A stretch of DNA of 64,000 nt from JAUWCL01 sp964599375 (lineage in GTDB: Bacteria; Krumholzibacteriota; Krumholzibacteriia; Krumholzibacteriales; Krumholzibacteriaceae), in assembly GCA_964599375.1 (NCBI GenBank), contig CAZREW010000009.1, positions 50,225-114,224 of the forward strand, read 5' to 3'. Below the pieces are notes generated by a model. It was given only the letters and a program-made list of their open reading frames with translations, was not told the DNA's origin and made no database searches. Positions 1 through 7,645 of this stretch are shown here, one piece after another. Position 1 is the stretch's first letter; each line of letters opens with the position of its first letter. A program made the position numbers and the translations under genes.

Positions 1-732
1 GAGCTTTTCAATGTCAGGGAATTCGAGTGCGAGGTCGCCTCGATCGTCGATCTGACGTACGACATCAAGGAGGTCATCCTTCGCCTGAAGGAACCGCCGC
101 AGATGAAGTTCAAGGCGGGCCAGTTCATACAGTTCGAGGTCCCCGAGTACGAGCTCACCTCGGAACCGGTCTACCGGGCATATTCGATAGCCTCTCAGCC
201 GTCCCGCAGCGGCGAGATAGAACTGGAGATCAGGCTCGTCCCGAACGGGATATGCACAACGTATGTATTCGAGCATCTCAAGGTGGGGGACCCGGTCACG
301 ATCAACGGGCCCTACGGGCAATTTTACCTGCGGGACACGGACGCGCGCGTGATCTTTGTCGCCGGAGGCTCGGGAAACGCGCCGATAAAGTCGATCCTGT
401 ACGATATGCTCGAGAAGGGTATCAGGCGCGAGGCGGTATATTTCTTCGGTGCCCGCAGCTTGAAAGACCTCTTTCTCGCGGACGAGATGAAGGAGCTCGA
501 GGGCAGGCTCGCCGGGTTCAGTTACGTTCCCTGTCTCTCGCAGCCCATTCCCGAGGATAAGTGGGAGGGGGAGGCGGGTCGTGTGACGGATGTGCTGGAC
601 AGGATGGTAGGTTCGGGCGAGAACACCGAGGCCTACCTGTGCGGCAGCCCCGGCATGATAGAGGCGGTCGTAGAGGTCCTTAAAAAGAAGGGAATACCCG
701 AGGAGAAGATCTATTACGACAAGTTCGCATGA
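1..732 (+). CDS. NqrF-like FAD/NAD(P)H oxidoreductase, 5' partial
   Basis: The reading frame is open from the first base, so the N-terminus lies outside the window; 243 residues are visible. They form a ferredoxin-NADP+ reductase-type module: a flavin-binding barrel with RAYSIAS (FAD phosphate/isoalloxazine contact), the ICTTYVFEHL and GPYG segments, then a NAD(P)H-binding fold with GGSGNAPIKSIL and the C-terminal CGSPGM motif that places a Cys next to the flavin. The order and motifs match the C-terminal part of Na+-translocating NADH:quinone reductase subunit F and related soluble reductases. A [2Fe-2S] ferredoxin domain would be expected upstream but cannot be seen. Electron transfer from NADH through FAD to an Fe-S partner is the family role. 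No other nqr gene is in the window, so membership of a sodium pump is not supported. Confidence 0.85.
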   Translation, partial: ELFNVREFECEVASIVDLTYDIKEVILRLKEPPQMKFKAGQFIQFEVPEYELTSEPVYRAYSIASQPSRSGEIELEIRLVPNGICTTYVFEHLKVGDPVTINGPYGQFYLRDTDARVIFVAGGSGNAPIKSILYDMLEKGIRREAVYFFGARSLKDLFLADEMKELEGRLAGFSYVPCLSQPIPEDKWEGEAGRVTDVLDRMVGSGENTEAYLCGSPGMIEAVVEVLKKKGIPEEKIYYDKFA

Positions 733-765
733 CCCTGGCGCGTTCCTAGCACGGGAGTATGGCTG

Positions 766-1233
766 ATGAAACAGACTTTACAGATGAAGGAGATCCAGGA
801 GAGGATGAAACCGGGAGTGATCACCCGGGACGGATTCCTCGGCACGGACGATCGCAATCTCATAGACATACTCGAGGACGACGACGCCGAGGTCAAGCGG
901 CTCGATCTGACCCATGAAAAGATCGCCGCAAGGATGCTTGAACTGCGCGAGGCCGGCAAGGAGGGGCTCGGGGATCCAGTAAGTGTCGCTCCATATTTCG
1001 AGGTACGCGTCGATATAGCCCGCGGCAAGCTCCCCTGCCCGTTCGGGCACCGGGGACTGATCCGGAAGACCTTCATAATCGTGAAGAACCTTGAGACTTC
1101 CCGCCACATTACTTATACAGACATGAACGTCCACTTGATCGCGGAGCACGGCTTCTACCAGGGAAAGGGCTCTTTCTATCGCATGGAACCTGCTGATCTC
1201 AAGGATATTCTGGATATCATCCCGCCGGGATAG
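766..1233 (+). CDS. Conserved hypothetical protein, 155 aa
   Basis: A soluble protein of 155 residues with no signal peptide or membrane segment. I do not recognise a family. The C-terminal half has a patterned alternation of strands around LIRKTFIIVKNLETSRHITY and a short segment HLIAEHGFYQGKGS; the single Cys sits in KLPCPFGHRG. The start ATG follows a GGGAG about ten bases upstream. It lies 33 bases after the NqrF-like gene and could share its transcript, but nothing else links the two. Composition resembles the neighbours, and codon structure and an intact frame support a real gene. Confidence 0.7.
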   Translation: MKQTLQMKEIQERMKPGVITRDGFLGTDDRNLIDILEDDDAEVKRLDLTHEKIAARMLELREAGKEGLGDPVSVAPYFEVRVDIARGKLPCPFGHRGLIRKTFIIVKNLETSRHITYTDMNVHLIAEHGFYQGKGSFYRMEPADLKDILDIIPPG

Positions 1234-1338
1234 CTGAACATCCTTCCGTAAATATGCTATGCCGGGCGGCCGATCAGTGATACGCTCACTACAGGGGTAT
1301 AGGGGCATTTACTGCACTGTCCGGCAGGAGATTGGAAG

Positions 1339-1731
1339 ATGCCCGTCAGGACTATTGATCATATCGAGAAGGATCTGACTGAGCACATCGCCACAGGTGA
1401 TGTGCTGGACGAAGAGATGTTCGAGGCCCAGAGACAGTTCTTTGAGAAAGGCCCCACGAGGCTTCAGCTCTGGGACTTGACGGAGTGCTCCATGGCAGGC
1501 ATCACTATGGGCGGCATGCGGACTTTCATCGAGAAGGCCACCCGGTTCGGAAAGGCAAGGAAAAACGGGAGGACGGCGGTCGTTGTCAGCACCCAGCTGC
1601 AGTACGGGCTTGCCAGGATGGCCGAGACATTCACGGAATTGGCTTCTGTTCCATATGAGGTTCAAGTATTCAGAAGTAAAGAAGAAGCTCATGCCTGGCT
1701 CAACGAAGAACTGGAAGGAGACAAGAGATGA
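1339..1731 (+). CDS. STAS/SpoIIAA-like protein
   Basis: A 130-residue soluble protein. The pattern LQLWDLTECSMAGI (strand followed by a turn), a central helix (MRTFIEKATRFGKARK), the strand RTAVVVST, and the ending VPYEVQVFRSKEEAHAWL matches the STAS-like SpoIIAA fold found in short single-domain bacterial proteins; the closing FRSKEEAHAWL helix is characteristic. A CAGGAG ribosome site precedes the ATG. The last codons overlap the start of the next gene by four bases (ATGA), so the two are translationally coupled, and with the CPBP-like gene they form a three-gene unit. The biochemical role of these small STAS proteins is not established; lipid or regulator binding is a guess. Confidence 0.7.
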   Translation: MPVRTIDHIEKDLTEHIATGDVLDEEMFEAQRQFFEKGPTRLQLWDLTECSMAGITMGGMRTFIEKATRFGKARKNGRTAVVVSTQLQYGLARMAETFTELASVPYEVQVFRSKEEAHAWLNEELEGDKR

Positions 1732-2084
1732 AAAAGACCCCACTCTACGTGTCGGCGAGTACGGTCAAGAGCATCTGGCAGGAGTATCGTATCTACGGTA
1801 ACCGGGTCGAGATAGACACTCACTTCGGCTGCATGACGATTCCGTTCGAGCACATCGAAAGTGTCGAGGTGTCCGAGTCCGAGGTAAAGGGCCTGATGAG
1901 GGGGGATCTTCATCTGAAGGGCTTCCGGCCGGCCCTTAAGGTCGATTGGGCGAATTTCGTCGAACATGTCGTCATCGACAAGAGCGGCGGGTATATACAC
2001 AGGATCCTTCTCACCCCTGACGATCCCGAAAAGTTCAAGGCAGCTCTTGACGAGGCACTTGCCCGCTACGGGGAGGGCGGTTGA
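1728..2084 (+). CDS. Small PH-domain-like hypothetical protein
   Basis: 118 residues, no signal peptide or transmembrane helix. The sequence is strand-rich with a closing amphipathic helix (PEKFKAALDEALARYG). Alternating hydrophobic strands such as NRVEIDTHFGCMTIPFEHIESVEV and a basic turn resemble bacterial PH-like domains (the TIPFEHIESVEV pattern is like the 'I.ydeI..V' strand of bPH proteins). This assignment is by fold pattern only. It starts inside the last codons of the STAS gene and its stop overlaps the TTG start of the following membrane protease, so all three are probably co-translated. Confidence 0.55.
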   Translation: MKKTPLYVSASTVKSIWQEYRIYGNRVEIDTHFGCMTIPFEHIESVEVSESEVKGLMRGDLHLKGFRPALKVDWANFVEHVVIDKSGGYIHRILLTPDDPEKFKAALDEALARYGEGG

Positions 2085-2731
2085 CGGGCCGGTCGGAGAG
2101 CGTCAAGTTGCCGGTAAAAAGGAATAATGGCGTACTGCTGCTTCCGTGCGTCGCCGTTCTCGCGGGGTTGCAGCTCTTCAGGTCCGCCTGGGCCGCTATA
2201 CTTCTCTATCATGCCGTCATCATCATATATCTTGTCCTTACCAGCGGCGGCCGTCCCCGTCCGGGACTGATTCAGGGCTGGAATGCCCCGGCCGGCGTGG
2301 GAATGATCATTCTGTGCGCGTCCAGCGGGCCGCTTCTCGTATTTCTCTGGCCCGTGATATCGGATGTAAGGGACGACCTGCCCGCTGCTCTCGAGTCATT
2401 CGGGCTTCGCGGGGCCTGGATGTATCTTTTCGCGGCGTATTTTGTCACGGTCCATCCGGTCCTCGAGGAGTGTTTCTGGAGAGGCGCGATGGCGCCTGCG
2501 GACCGGAGGATCGGTACCGTCGATATGGCTTTCGCCGCGTATCATGTCCTGGTCCTTGTCCACTTTCTCAAGTTTCCATGGGTGATAGCCGCAGCACTTC
2601 TTCTGGTGCTCGTCTCGTGGCTGTGGAGGCGAGTAGCCGAATATAGTCGAGGACTTGCGATCCCGATATTCTCCCACATCGCGGCGGGGCTGGGAGTGAT
2701 GACAGCCGCTTTTATCATCGCCTCTCGATAA
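2081..2731 (+). CDS. CPBP-family intramembrane metalloprotease-like protein
   Basis: 216 residues with about six hydrophobic segments. The CPBP (Rce1-like, Abi) motifs are visible in order: motif 1 as VLEECFWRG (EExxxR), motif 2 near FAAYHVLVLVHF (His after a helix) and motif 3 FSHIAAG. The glutamates and histidines are the predicted metal and catalytic residues of the inner-membrane protease family. The start is TTG, overlapping the previous stop, with GGGAGGG just upstream. The third motif has Gly where many members have Asn/Asp. Substrate unknown; with the STAS and PH-like genes it looks like a small membrane-associated operon. Confidence 0.72.
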   Translation: MTGRSESVKLPVKRNNGVLLLPCVAVLAGLQLFRSAWAAILLYHAVIIIYLVLTSGGRPRPGLIQGWNAPAGVGMIILCASSGPLLVFLWPVISDVRDDLPAALESFGLRGAWMYLFAAYFVTVHPVLEECFWRGAMAPADRRIGTVDMAFAAYHVLVLVHFLKFPWVIAAALLLVLVSWLWRRVAEYSRGLAIPIFSHIAAGLGVMTAAFIIASR

Positions 2732-2760
2732 TCCTTCCCAGCCGACGCCATGATTCCGGC

Positions 2761-2794
2761 TTGCGCTTTCGCCTGCCGATAAGTGATAATCACT
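2761..2794 (+). promoter_or_regulatory. Promoter with palindromic operator-like site
   Basis: TTGCGC (2761-2766), an 18-base spacer and GATAAT (2785-2790) make a plausible sigma-70-type promoter about 40 bases before the FG-GAP lipoprotein start. A perfect 13-base palindrome AGTGATAATCACT (2782-2794) covers the -10 element, the position of a repressor operator. No candidate regulator gene is adjacent. Confidence 0.45.
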
Positions 2795-2830
2795 GGGGTG
2801 ATCGATTGTATCCGGATTGCTGGTGAATGT

Positions 2831-3988
2831 ATGAGAAGACCCTGCGGGATAACGATTTTGCCGGTCCTGATCGCGGCGCTTGTCCTGGTACCGTCCTGCT
2901 TCGACAATGATCTGTCAGTTGACAGTCCGCGTCCTGAGATGCCCCCGCCCAGGGTGGCCTTCGGCTCTCAGGTCAGGTACGGCGTCTGCTGCGGACCGAC
3001 TTCGATGTGCTGCTCGGATTTCAATAGTGACGGTTACGGCGATATCGTGACGGGAAACAGCGCTTCGGATGACATATCGATATTTCTGGGCAGAGGGGAT
3101 GGGACATTCGGAGATCCTGTGAAGTTCGGGGCAGGAGATTCGCCGAGCATGGTCTGCAGCTCCGATCTTGATTCGGACGGAAATGTCGATCTGGCAGTGG
3201 CGAATTTCGATTCAGGAGATATCTCCGTGCTTCTAGGATACGGCGACGGGACTTTCGCCCAGGCAGCCAGTTATGACGCCGGCCTGGAGCCGAGAGCGAT
3301 ATGCGCGGAAGATCTCAACGGAGACATGAATAACGATCTTGCTGTCGCTAATTCAGGGTCAGGCAGCGTCTCGATACTTATCGGAAACGGTGATGGGACA
3401 TTCTGCGAGTCTGACAGCGTCATAGTCGATACATATCCGTCTTCCGTCGCCTCGTGTGACATGAACGGTGATGGAAATATTGATCTTGCGGTGGCGAACT
3501 GGAGGGGGAATTCCATCTCGATACTTTTCGGTCGGGGAGACGCGACATTCGAAAGCGGAATCAGGTATATGATGGCCGACGATCCGTACTATATTCACGC
3601 TGGTGATCTCGACGGTGACGGTAACATCGATCTGGTCGTGGTGAGTGTCAATTGCTACTCCATCCAGATCCTGATGGGGAGCGAAGACGGGACCATTGCC
3701 GTCGCCGGGCGATATTATGGTCCTGGCGGGCCCTCATGTGTAGATGCCGGAGATCTGGATGGGGATGGGGATCTCGACCTTGCTGTTTCAAACTGGAACA
3801 CACTGGAAGTCTCCGTGCTTCTAGGGGACGGATCAGGGAAATTCGCTCCTTCCGCGAATTACAGGGCAGGGGATGGGGGTCTTGCGGTGCTGTGCCGGGA
3901 CCTCGACGGCGATTCGGACATCGATCTCCTGCTTGCAAACCGTATCTCCAGCGACATCTCTGTACTTCTGAACGAGACGAACGATTGA
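2831..3988 (+). CDS. FG-GAP/VCBS seven-bladed beta-propeller lipoprotein
   Basis: Start chosen at ATG 2831, where the product opens with a clean lipoprotein signal (MRRPCGITILPVLIAALVL then VPSC lipobox, about residues 1-25), not at an in-frame ATG 48 bases upstream. The remaining ~360 residues are seven repeats, each carrying a calcium-loop motif of the DxNxDGxxD type (for example DLDGDGNIDL, DMNGDGNIDL) followed by a 'VAN..sgsvSvLLG.GDGTF' blade. Seven repeats fit a closed integrin-alpha-like propeller. It should be anchored in the outer membrane or periplasm and bind Ca2+. Repeats 3 and 7 have weaker loops (DLNGDMNNDL, DLDGDSDIDL). Such propellers mediate adhesion or protein binding; the ligand is unknown. 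Confidence 0.85.
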   Translation: MRRPCGITILPVLIAALVLVPSCFDNDLSVDSPRPEMPPPRVAFGSQVRYGVCCGPTSMCCSDFNSDGYGDIVTGNSASDDISIFLGRGDGTFGDPVKFGAGDSPSMVCSSDLDSDGNVDLAVANFDSGDISVLLGYGDGTFAQAASYDAGLEPRAICAEDLNGDMNNDLAVANSGSGSVSILIGNGDGTFCESDSVIVDTYPSSVASCDMNGDGNIDLAVANWRGNSISILFGRGDATFESGIRYMMADDPYYIHAGDLDGDGNIDLVVVSVNCYSIQILMGSEDGTIAVAGRYYGPGGPSCVDAGDLDGDGDLDLAVSNWNTLEVSVLLGDGSGKFAPSANYRAGDGGLAVLCRDLDGDSDIDLLLANRISSDISVLLNETND

Positions 3989-3989
3989 A

Positions 3990-4451
3990 TTGAGGATATG
4001 GACCTTTCATACCAGGTACCTGGACAGGCAGGGGATCCTCGCGCTCTGGCGCGAGTCGCTGCTAGCACAGAAGGTGCTGCGCGGGGAGACAAGGGGTTAC
4101 AAGGCTCATTCCCAGCTGGAACGCTTCAGGGACCACCCGGACCCGGTCGGCGCGATAGGGTTCTATCTCGCCGCCGTCCATGACGAATCGGTCGCTCGAG
4201 CGTACGGATTCGACCGGTCAAAGATATTCTCTGAATCCACTGTCGCGAGGATCGAAGAGACCAGAGGCCAGCTGCTGTTCGAATGGGGGCACTTTCTGGC
4301 CAAGATCGCCGTAAGGGATCCGCGGCGATACAGATCGCTTAAGGACCTGGATGATCCGGAACCACATCCGTTATTCCGCGTAATCGAGGGAGAAGTGAGG
4401 GCCTGGGAGAGATCTGAAGGGAATCGTACCGCCGGTAAAAGGCGGACTTGA
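3990..4451 (+). CDS. Pyrimidine-dimer DNA glycosylase family (T4 endonuclease V-like)
   Basis: 153 residues starting at TTG 3990, one base after the preceding stop. The opening MRIWTFHTRYLDRQGILALWRE, the segments LLAQKVLRGETRGY and AHSQLERFRDHP are typical of the bacterial members of the Pyr_excise family (named after phage T4 DenV, which excises UV-induced cyclobutane dimers with associated AP-lyase activity). The Arg-Glu pair in LWRESLLA may match the T4 catalytic Arg22/Glu23 region. In T4 the nucleophile is the amino group of Thr2 after Met removal; here residue 2 is Arg, so Met is unlikely to be removed and activity is not assured. Soluble and cytoplasmic. Confidence 0.75.
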   Translation: MRIWTFHTRYLDRQGILALWRESLLAQKVLRGETRGYKAHSQLERFRDHPDPVGAIGFYLAAVHDESVARAYGFDRSKIFSESTVARIEETRGQLLFEWGHFLAKIAVRDPRRYRSLKDLDDPEPHPLFRVIEGEVRAWERSEGNRTAGKRRT

Positions 4452-4463
4452 CAAGGGGGGATC

Positions 4464-5021
4464 ATGAAAAGGATCGTCATCGCGGGGCTCTTGGGCAGCC
4501 TGACGCTTATCGTATGGATGGTCGTCGTGAACGGGCTGCTTGGTTTCAGCGCCGGCCTGAATATGAAGCGGATCGATAACGAGCGCGAGGTATACGAGAC
4601 TCTCAGGGATAATGTGCCGCAGCCGGGTAGATATGTAATCAATCCCGATACGACGGCGGAGGGACGATTCCTCGAGGGGGAGCCCGTATTCAGCGTACTT
4701 TATGGTGGTATGGGGCACGGCTCCGCGGGAGGGCATGCGATTGCCGGGCTTGTCGTGATGCTGATCGTCCCCGTGACAGGCGCCTGGCTGCTTTCTCAGT
4801 CATCGGACAGGGTGCTTTCGAGTTATCCCAGAAAGGTGCTGTATTTCTTCGCGCTGGGCCTTCTGATAGCTCTCTTCAGTGATTTCAACAAATTCGGCAT
4901 CGGCGGTTATCCTCTCAGGGACACCCTTGTGCTTGGGCTGCATGACATAGTGCTGTGGACCATCGTCGGTCTTGTGATCGCTTGGAGGATCAGGCCGGCC
5001 GGCGGATATTCCTTGGCTTGA
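4464..5021 (+). CDS. Hypothetical integral membrane protein, 185 aa
   Basis: AAGGGGGG precedes ATG 4464. About four transmembrane segments: one N-terminal (residues ~5-25), then a ~55-residue non-cytoplasmic region, then helices near residues 90-112, 125-145 and 152-172. The soluble part contains ERFxxN-type sequence NEREVYETLRDNVPQPGRYVINP, reminiscent of the extracytoplasmic piece of DUF1761/DUF6789-type small membrane proteins, but I cannot assign a family. It follows the glycosylase gene by 12 bases and probably shares its transcript. Confidence 0.65.
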   Translation: MKRIVIAGLLGSLTLIVWMVVVNGLLGFSAGLNMKRIDNEREVYETLRDNVPQPGRYVINPDTTAEGRFLEGEPVFSVLYGGMGHGSAGGHAIAGLVVMLIVPVTGAWLLSQSSDRVLSSYPRKVLYFFALGLLIALFSDFNKFGIGGYPLRDTLVLGLHDIVLWTIVGLVIAWRIRPAGGYSLA

Positions 5022-5090
5022 CCAGCAAGCAAATTGACACATCAGTAAGCAGCCTCTATGCTTGCTCCGGTAAGGATAAAGGAGGGCTGG

Positions 5091-6299
5091 ATGATCATGC
5101 CCGGAAATGAAAGCCTCCTCGTATGGTATCCCGGTCACGAACTTCTCCTGCGTGACATCGTCCGCGCCGAGAACTGCCATCTGTTCGATTCGGCCGGAGT
5201 GAGGTATATCGACCTCGAGTCTGGCGTCTGGTGCACGTCTATAGGCCACGGGAATCCGCGCATAAAGAAAGTCATAGAGGAGCAGTACGCAAGGTACGGT
5301 CACTCCGGATTCAACTATTCGGGCGGCGTGGTCGAGGAGGCGGCTGAAGCTATAATGACCCTGACAGGGTGCAGCGGTGGCCGCTGTGTCTTCCTCTGCT
5401 CGGGGAGCGAGGCCGTCGAGTATGGGGTCAGGCTCGCCGAGGCGGTAATCGACAGGCCCTTGATGATGACGATGGCCGATTCCTATTTCGGCGCGTACGG
5501 TTCGGCGGCCAGAAGAGAGGAGGGCGGCTGGTTCCTTTTCGACTGGTTTCCATGCGCCGACTGTCCATTCGAGGATGACTGCATGGAAGGGTGTGACCGC
5601 TGGGCGTCTATCCCTTTTGACCGGATCGGAGGTTTTCTTTTCGAGCCGGGGAGCTCCTCCGGCCTCGTCAGGTTCCCTCCGTTGAAACTCGTCCGGCGTA
5701 TTGCCGAGACTGTCAAAGGAGAAGGCGGGCTTGTGCTGGTCAACGAAGTGACGACCGGTATCGGCCGCACGGGAAAATGGTTTGGCTACCAGCATTACGG
5801 GATATCACCTGACATCGTCGCCATAGGCAAGGGCGTGGGAAACGGTTACCCTGTAAGCGTGACGACCTTCGCTCCAGGTGTCGTCGACAGGCTGGGCGGC
5901 GAACCGATGAAATACGCTCAGTCACACCAGAACGATCCGGTCGGAGCAGTGGTGGCCAGAGAAGTCATACGTGTAATAGACGACGAGGATCTTATCGCGA
6001 GGGGCAGCAGTATCGCCGATCGCCTCATGAAAGGTTTGATAGAAATAAGCGGGCTTTCAGGGCGTATCATGGAGGTCCGCGGCAGGGGTCCCATGATCGG
6101 GATCGATCTGGATGACGGTCCCGGCGTTCCGTTCACTGTCGCTACTCATAGAGAGCTTGTCAGCAGGGGCTACATACCCGGCCGCAGGCCGGGCGTAAAC
6201 GTCATCAGGCTGGATCCGGCGCTCACGATCGAGACAGAGGATATAGAAGGATTCCTGGCCGCTTTCAGGGAAGTACTTGGGATAGAACGGAATGGCTGA
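5091..6299 (+). CDS. Class III PLP aminotransferase with a four-Cys insert
   Basis: Start at ATG 5091 because GGAGG lies five bases upstream; an in-frame ATG at 5058 has no such site. 402 residues of a fold-type I, class III aminotransferase (ornithine/acetylornithine/4-aminobutyrate group): GSEAVEYGVRLA, the PLP Lys in AIGKGVGNGYP (about K247) and NEVTTGIGRTGKW. In most relatives the last motif begins with Asp contacting the pyridine nitrogen; here it is Asn (about N218). Between the small-helix region and the cofactor domain is an unusual insert with cysteines at about 155, 158, 164 and 168 (C-x2-C-x5-C-x3-C), suggestive of a Zn or Fe-S site. Substrate cannot be told from sequence; no biosynthetic neighbours. 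Confidence 0.82.
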   Translation: MIMPGNESLLVWYPGHELLLRDIVRAENCHLFDSAGVRYIDLESGVWCTSIGHGNPRIKKVIEEQYARYGHSGFNYSGGVVEEAAEAIMTLTGCSGGRCVFLCSGSEAVEYGVRLAEAVIDRPLMMTMADSYFGAYGSAARREEGGWFLFDWFPCADCPFEDDCMEGCDRWASIPFDRIGGFLFEPGSSSGLVRFPPLKLVRRIAETVKGEGGLVLVNEVTTGIGRTGKWFGYQHYGISPDIVAIGKGVGNGYPVSVTTFAPGVVDRLGGEPMKYAQSHQNDPVGAVVAREVIRVIDDEDLIARGSSIADRLMKGLIEISGLSGRIMEVRGRGPMIGIDLDDGPGVPFTVATHRELVSRGYIPGRRPGVNVIRLDPALTIETEDIEGFLAAFREVLGIERNG

Positions 6300-6355
6300 C
6301 CGGACAGCTGTTTCCAAACGCGGAAGAGCTGTCCGAGAGATGTAAAGGAGTGATC

Positions 6356-6598
6356 ATGACTGTCGAGATGCTGCGCGCGTTCTTCGGATGGTGTACGCTT
6401 TTAAACTGGGCCATCATGCTTATCAGTTTCATGTTCATGACTCTGGCCAGGCGCTGGACATTCAAAGTACACGCGACCATGTTCGGTGTTTCCGATGAGG
6501 ATGTTTCGAAGATCCTGTACCTGGTCATGGCGGGTTACAAGGTGGCGATCTTCATGTTCTGCATGGTCCCCTACCTCGTTCTTCGCCTCTTCACGTAG
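6356..6598 (+). CDS. DUF6868-family small membrane protein
   Basis: 80 residues from ATG 6356, with AAAGGAG just upstream; a GTG six bases earlier would overlap the ribosome site. Two transmembrane helices flank a short basic loop with KVHATMFG, and the ending FMVPYLVLRLF-type helix is characteristic of the small DUF6868 family as I recall it. Function unknown. Inner-membrane location predicted. It is followed nine bases later by a cupin gene. Confidence 0.65.
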   Translation: MTVEMLRAFFGWCTLLNWAIMLISFMFMTLARRWTFKVHATMFGVSDEDVSKILYLVMAGYKVAIFMFCMVPYLVLRLFT

Positions 6599-6607
6599 GG
6601 ACTGGAT

Positions 6608-6979
6608 ATGAGAGGGCCGGTCAACATCGAAAGGTGCTTCGAGCAGTTCGAGGATCTCTTTTCACCGAAGATCGTCGGCGAGCTCAACGGCCAGCACGTC
6701 AAGCTGGTCAGGGTGGAGGGGGACAAGGTTCCCTTTCACACGCACGATGAAGAGGACGAGCTCTTCCTCGTGCTCGACGGAGAACTTGATATTATAGACA
6801 GTGAGGAAAAAGTGACGTTGCGGCCCGGCGAGTTCTATATCGTGCAGCGGGGGAGAGAACACCGGGTTATCCCGAGGGGGCATGTAAAGCTGCTGCTGTT
6901 CGAGCCGTCCGGCATAGAGCATACGGGCAAGGTGCGGTCAGAGATCACGAAGGATGAGCTTGATCGTCTGGATATTTGA
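6608..6979 (+). CDS. Small cupin-domain protein
   Basis: 123 residues forming a single cupin barrel. Motif 1 is seen as PFHTHDEEDELFLVLDG (His44, His46, Glu about 51 as metal ligands) and motif 2 as LRPGEFYIVQRGREHRV (His about 83). All four expected ligands are present, so a metal-binding barrel is likely; these small cupins act as isomerases, dioxygenases or binding proteins, and the substrate is not evident. Located between DUF6868 and tspO with short spacing. Confidence 0.85.
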   Translation: MRGPVNIERCFEQFEDLFSPKIVGELNGQHVKLVRVEGDKVPFHTHDEEDELFLVLDGELDIIDSEEKVTLRPGEFYIVQRGREHRVIPRGHVKLLLFEPSGIEHTGKVRSEITKDELDRLDI

Positions 6980-7032
6980 CCGCCCGTGTCCTCGTGAAGC
7001 GTCCTGACAATGTATGCAGAGGAGGAGTGCGC

Positions 7033-7500
7033 ATGAAGCTCAGGAGGTATCTTGTCCTTGCGGCCTTTATCATCATCTGTCTTTCTGCCGGGATGATTGG
7101 GGCACGGTACGCTCCCGGCGAATGGTATTCTGGCCTGAACAAGCCTTCCTTGAATCCTCCGGCGTTCATCTTCGCGCCGGTATGGACGGTCCTCTACATA
7201 CTGATGGGCATCTCCGCCTGGCTGGTCTGGATCCGGGGGAAAAACAGGAAACGGCTGCTGCCGCTGTCAGTATTTGCGGCTCAGCTTGTACTTAACGCCC
7301 TCTGGTCGTATCTGTTCTTCGGGCTCAGGCGGCCCGACCTCGGGTTCATCGATATCGTGGCGATGTTGGCACTGATATGGGTGACTGTCATCCTATTCCT
7401 GAAGGTAAGGCGGGCCGCAGGGCTGCTTCTTGTCCCATACCTCGCCTGGGTCAGTTTTGCGACGGTGCTGAACTACCAGATCTGGCGGCTTAACTTGTGA
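7033..7500 (+). CDS. tspO: TspO/MBR family tryptophan-rich sensory protein
   Basis: Start set at ATG 7033, preceded by AGAGGAGGAG; the frame is open upstream but would add 19 non-hydrophobic residues. The 155-residue product has five transmembrane helices and the family signature WYSGLNKPSLNPP followed by APVWTVLYILMGISAWLVW. TspO proteins bind porphyrins and other ligands and modulate stress responses in the cell envelope. Length is normal for the family. It lies downstream of the cupin gene and upstream of a flavodoxin-like remnant. Confidence 0.9.
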   Translation: MKLRRYLVLAAFIIICLSAGMIGARYAPGEWYSGLNKPSLNPPAFIFAPVWTVLYILMGISAWLVWIRGKNRKRLLPLSVFAAQLVLNALWSYLFFGLRRPDLGFIDIVAMLALIWVTVILFLKVRRAAGLLLVPYLAWVSFATVLNYQIWRLNL

Positions 7501-7519
7501 TCACGCAGTAGAGGGAGAG

Positions 7520-7645
7520 ATGATGAAGGTAGCCGCTTTGACCGGCAGCCCCCGGAAGGACGGGAACACGTCCGTGCTCATCGACCTGTTCCTGGGGCAG
7601 AAGATGGCCAGGCTTCTTGAAAGGGTAGAGAAAGCGAATGAATAG
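7520..7645 (+). pseudogene. 41-codon remnant of an NADPH-dependent FMN reductase/flavodoxin-fold gene
   Basis: A short frame with its own ribosome site (GAGGGAGAG) encodes an N-terminus MMKVAALTGSPRKDGNTSVL, the FMN-phosphate loop of the flavodoxin-like NADPH-dependent FMN reductases/iron-sulfur flavoproteins (GSPRKxGNT). It then runs in frame directly into an amphipathic tail (GQKMARLLERVEKANE) like the final helix of that family, and stops. The central ~130 residues are missing, so this looks like an internal in-frame deletion that kept both ends. Its stop overlaps the start of the next gene by eight bases, so it may still be translated and drive coupled translation. Confidence 0.6.
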
